64,000 nt of DNA, from assembly GCA_002420115.1 (NCBI GenBank), contig DIHK01000066.1:247291-311290 (forward strand), read 5' to 3'. Positions 62,418 to 64,000 of this stretch are shown here, piece by piece. This DNA is from Nitrospira sp. UBA5698 (lineage in GTDB: Bacteria; Nitrospirota; Nitrospiria; Nitrospirales; Nitrospiraceae). The notes beneath the pieces were generated by a model. That model made no database searches. It was given only the letters and a program-made list of their open reading frames with translations, and was not told the DNA's origin. How positions within the stretch are numbered: the first letter of the stretch is position 1; every line of letters begins with the position of its first letter. Both the position numbers and the translations under genes were made by a program.

Positions 62418-64000
62418 CTACCCATGCCGCTTTAGCCAAAGAGCGGAGAGGGGAGGGAGCGTCATCGTCAGGGAGTAGGGGAACCCATGGCTCGGAATCT
62501 CCTCAGCATGCAGTCCTCCACCGTTTCCGAGATTGCTACCGCCGTAGGCGATGCCATCGGTATTGAGTAGTTCCCGATACCATCCCGCCTCTGGGACTCC
62601 GATGCGATAGCCATGCCGGGGTACGGGAGTGAAGTTGCACACACAGACGATTGCCTCACCCGTCTTTCTGGCCTTACGGAGGTAGGCGATGACGGAGTTG
62701 TTGGAGTCGCTGAAGTCAATCCACTGAAATCCATCCCAATCAAAGTCGATCTCGTGTAATGCAGATTCTTGGCGATAGAGTTGATTCAGGTCGTGGGTAA
62801 GACGTTGTAACCTGCGATGAGGCTCATGCTCGCAGAGATGCCAATCGAGGCTGGTGTCATGGTTCCATTCCTGCCACTGTCCGAACTCGCTGCCCATGAA
62901 CAACATCTTTTTCCCGGGATGGCTGTACATGTATCCGTAGAGTAGCCGGAGATTGGCAAAGCGTTGCCACACATCGCCAGGCATCTTGTCGAGCAACGTT
63001 CGTTTGCCGTAGACCACTTCGTCATGAGAGAGAGCAAGGATAAAATTCTCACTGAAGGCGTAGAGCAAGCCAAACGTGATTTGATTCTGATGGAACCGCC
63101 TATAGACGGGGTCGTACTGGAAGAACGCTAACATGTCGTGCATCCATCCCATGTTCCACTTGAAGGTAAACCCGAGTCCTCCCATATAGGTTGGACGCGA
63201 GACGCCTGGCCACGATGTTGATTCTTCTGCAATGGTGATGGTCCCGGGAAATTCTTGGTGGACGAGAATGTTGAGTTCTTTGAGCAGCGAGACTGCGCCA
63301 AGGTTCTCCTTTCCGCCGAACTCATTAGGAATCCACTCACCATCCTTTCGTCCATAGTCGAGGTAGAGCATGGACGCCACGGCATCGACGCGTAATCCGT
63401 CGATGTGATACTTGTCCAGCCAGAAGAGGGCGCTGTTCAGGAGAAACGTCCGCACCTCCACACGGTCGTAGTTGAAGATCCGGCTATGCCAATCGGGGTG
63501 GTACCCCAAGCGTGGGTCGGCATGGTCGTAGAGATGTGTCCCATCAAAAAGCGCCAATCCATGAGGGTCATCCGGAAAGTGCGCCGGCGCCCAGTCAATG
63601 ATGACGCCAAGCCCGGCTTGGTGAGCTCTATCCACGAATGCCATAAATCCCTGTGGTTCGCCATATCGACTGGTGGCAGCAAAATACCCGGTTGATTGAT
63701 AGCCCCATGATCCGTCGAAGGGGTGTTCCGTGATCGGGAGCAGCTCCAGATGTGTATAGCCGAGATCCTTAGCATAGGGGATGAGCTTCTCCGCTAATTC
63801 GTGGTATGTCAGCCACCGATTGTTCTCTTCCGGCACCCGCATCCACGATCCCAAATGGACTTCATAAATCGAAAGTGGAGTCGTAAGAGGATCTCTCGTC
63901 GATCGCATCGTCATCCAGGTTTCATCCTGCCACCTGTAACTGGACAGATCGCGCACCACTGAGGCTGTCCGTGGGCGAAGCTCGCTGGCGAAGGCATAGG
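62418..64000 (-). CDS. glgB: 1,4-alpha-glucan branching enzyme, 5' end outside window
   Basis: The frame runs off the right edge (upstream residues read YAFASELRPRTASVVRDL). GH13 motifs are complete: ELLPITEHPFDGSWGYQSTG, VIIDWAPAHFP, DGLRVDAVASMLYLDYGR (nucleophile Asp), IAEESTSWPGV (acid/base Glu) and LALSHDEVVYGKR. It forms alpha-1,6 branches in glycogen. Other glycogen genes must lie to the right. Confidence 0.95.
   Translation of the reverse strand, partial: YAFASELRPRTASVVRDLSSYRWQDETWMTMRSTRDPLTTPLSIYEVHLGSWMRVPEENNRWLTYHELAEKLIPYAKDLGYTHLELLPITEHPFDGSWGYQSTGYFAATSRYGEPQGFMAFVDRAHQAGLGVIIDWAPAHFPDDPHGLALFDGTHLYDHADPRLGYHPDWHSRIFNYDRVEVRTFLLNSALFWLDKYHIDGLRVDAVASMLYLDYGRKDGEWIPNEFGGKENLGAVSLLKELNILVHQEFPGTITIAEESTSWPGVSRPTYMGGLGFTFKWNMGWMHDMLAFFQYDPVYRRFHQNQITFGLLYAFSENFILALSHDEVVYGKRTLLDKMPGDVWQRFANLRLLYGYMYSHPGKKMLFMGSEFGQWQEWNHDTSLDWHLCEHEPHRRLQRLTHDLNQLYRQESALHEIDFDWDGFQWIDFSDSNNSVIAYLRKARKTGEAIVCVCNFTPVPRHGYRIGVPEAGWYRELLNTDGIAYGGSNLGNGGGLHAEEIPSHGFPYSLTMTLPPLSALWLKRHG

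Overview
The window looks like a chromosome segment from a Nitrospira-type bacterium (Nitrospirota). This is an inference from three things: moderately high GC, VPxPA/PEP-CTERM sorting signals next to a CAAX-protease-related gene, and a CdhB-like protein of the kind found with multisubunit 2-oxoacid:ferredoxin oxidoreductases. No rRNA, tRNA, CRISPR array or insertion sequence was seen.

Region 1 (1-6344) is a metal-siderophore uptake block: the end of a TonB protein, a secreted protein, a small zinc-finger protein, a PepSY membrane protein, two small zinc-ribbon or Cys proteins, a one-helix membrane peptide and an STN-type TonB-dependent receptor. In its middle (2943-3095) lies a promoter overlapped by a Fur-box-like palindrome. 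A very strong intrinsic terminator follows about 100 nt later, which is the layout of a Fur-controlled small RNA.

Region 2 (6413-28606) is the centrepiece, a compact zinc-starvation island. It opens with a Fur/Zur-family regulator. It then encodes seven COG0523 (CobW/ZigA/YciC-type) metallochaperone GTPases. With them are a WD40 protein, a DUF3386 protein, MoaB, a His-loop ZIP transporter, a Tpx-like thioredoxin-fold protein, a 28-His protein, dihydroorotase, a ParA-like ATPase, an Asp-type (zinc-independent) HemB, a DHH phosphoesterase, a CdhB-like protein, alternative ribosomal proteins S18, S14, L31B, L28 and L33, and a DUF1826 protein. Two promoters, before the regulator (6413-6455) and before the CdhB-like gene (19338-19380), have the same architecture: -35, 17-bp spacer, -10, then TGCAA-N5-TTGCA starting on the last -10 base. 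This strongly suggests one regulon controlled by the island's own regulator. Many genes overlap by 4-20 bp.

Region 3 (28670-37268) mirrors region 1 (receptor, PepSY protein, TonB, FmdB-like protein), followed by a LytS/LytTR-type two-component system. Region 4 (37308-46856) holds an unusual membrane-spanning winged-helix protein, a VPxPA-CTERM protein, DAHP synthase, a third receptor with a small secreted His protein before it and a TonB_C protein after it, a PAP2 phosphatase and an eighth COG0523 GTPase. A family of four small secreted proteins (HSDxD...W motif, RGPP/RAPP tail) is spread through regions 2 and 4.

Region 5 (47423-64000) is ordinary chromosome: CAAX protease-related protein, haem-binding lipoprotein, TadA, ECF sigma/anti-sigma pair, glycosyltransferase, TPR proteins, PagL-like deacylase, PIN nuclease, SagB-like oxidoreductase, VanZ, a CheY-like regulator, a YcbK-like protein and the 3' part of glgB.
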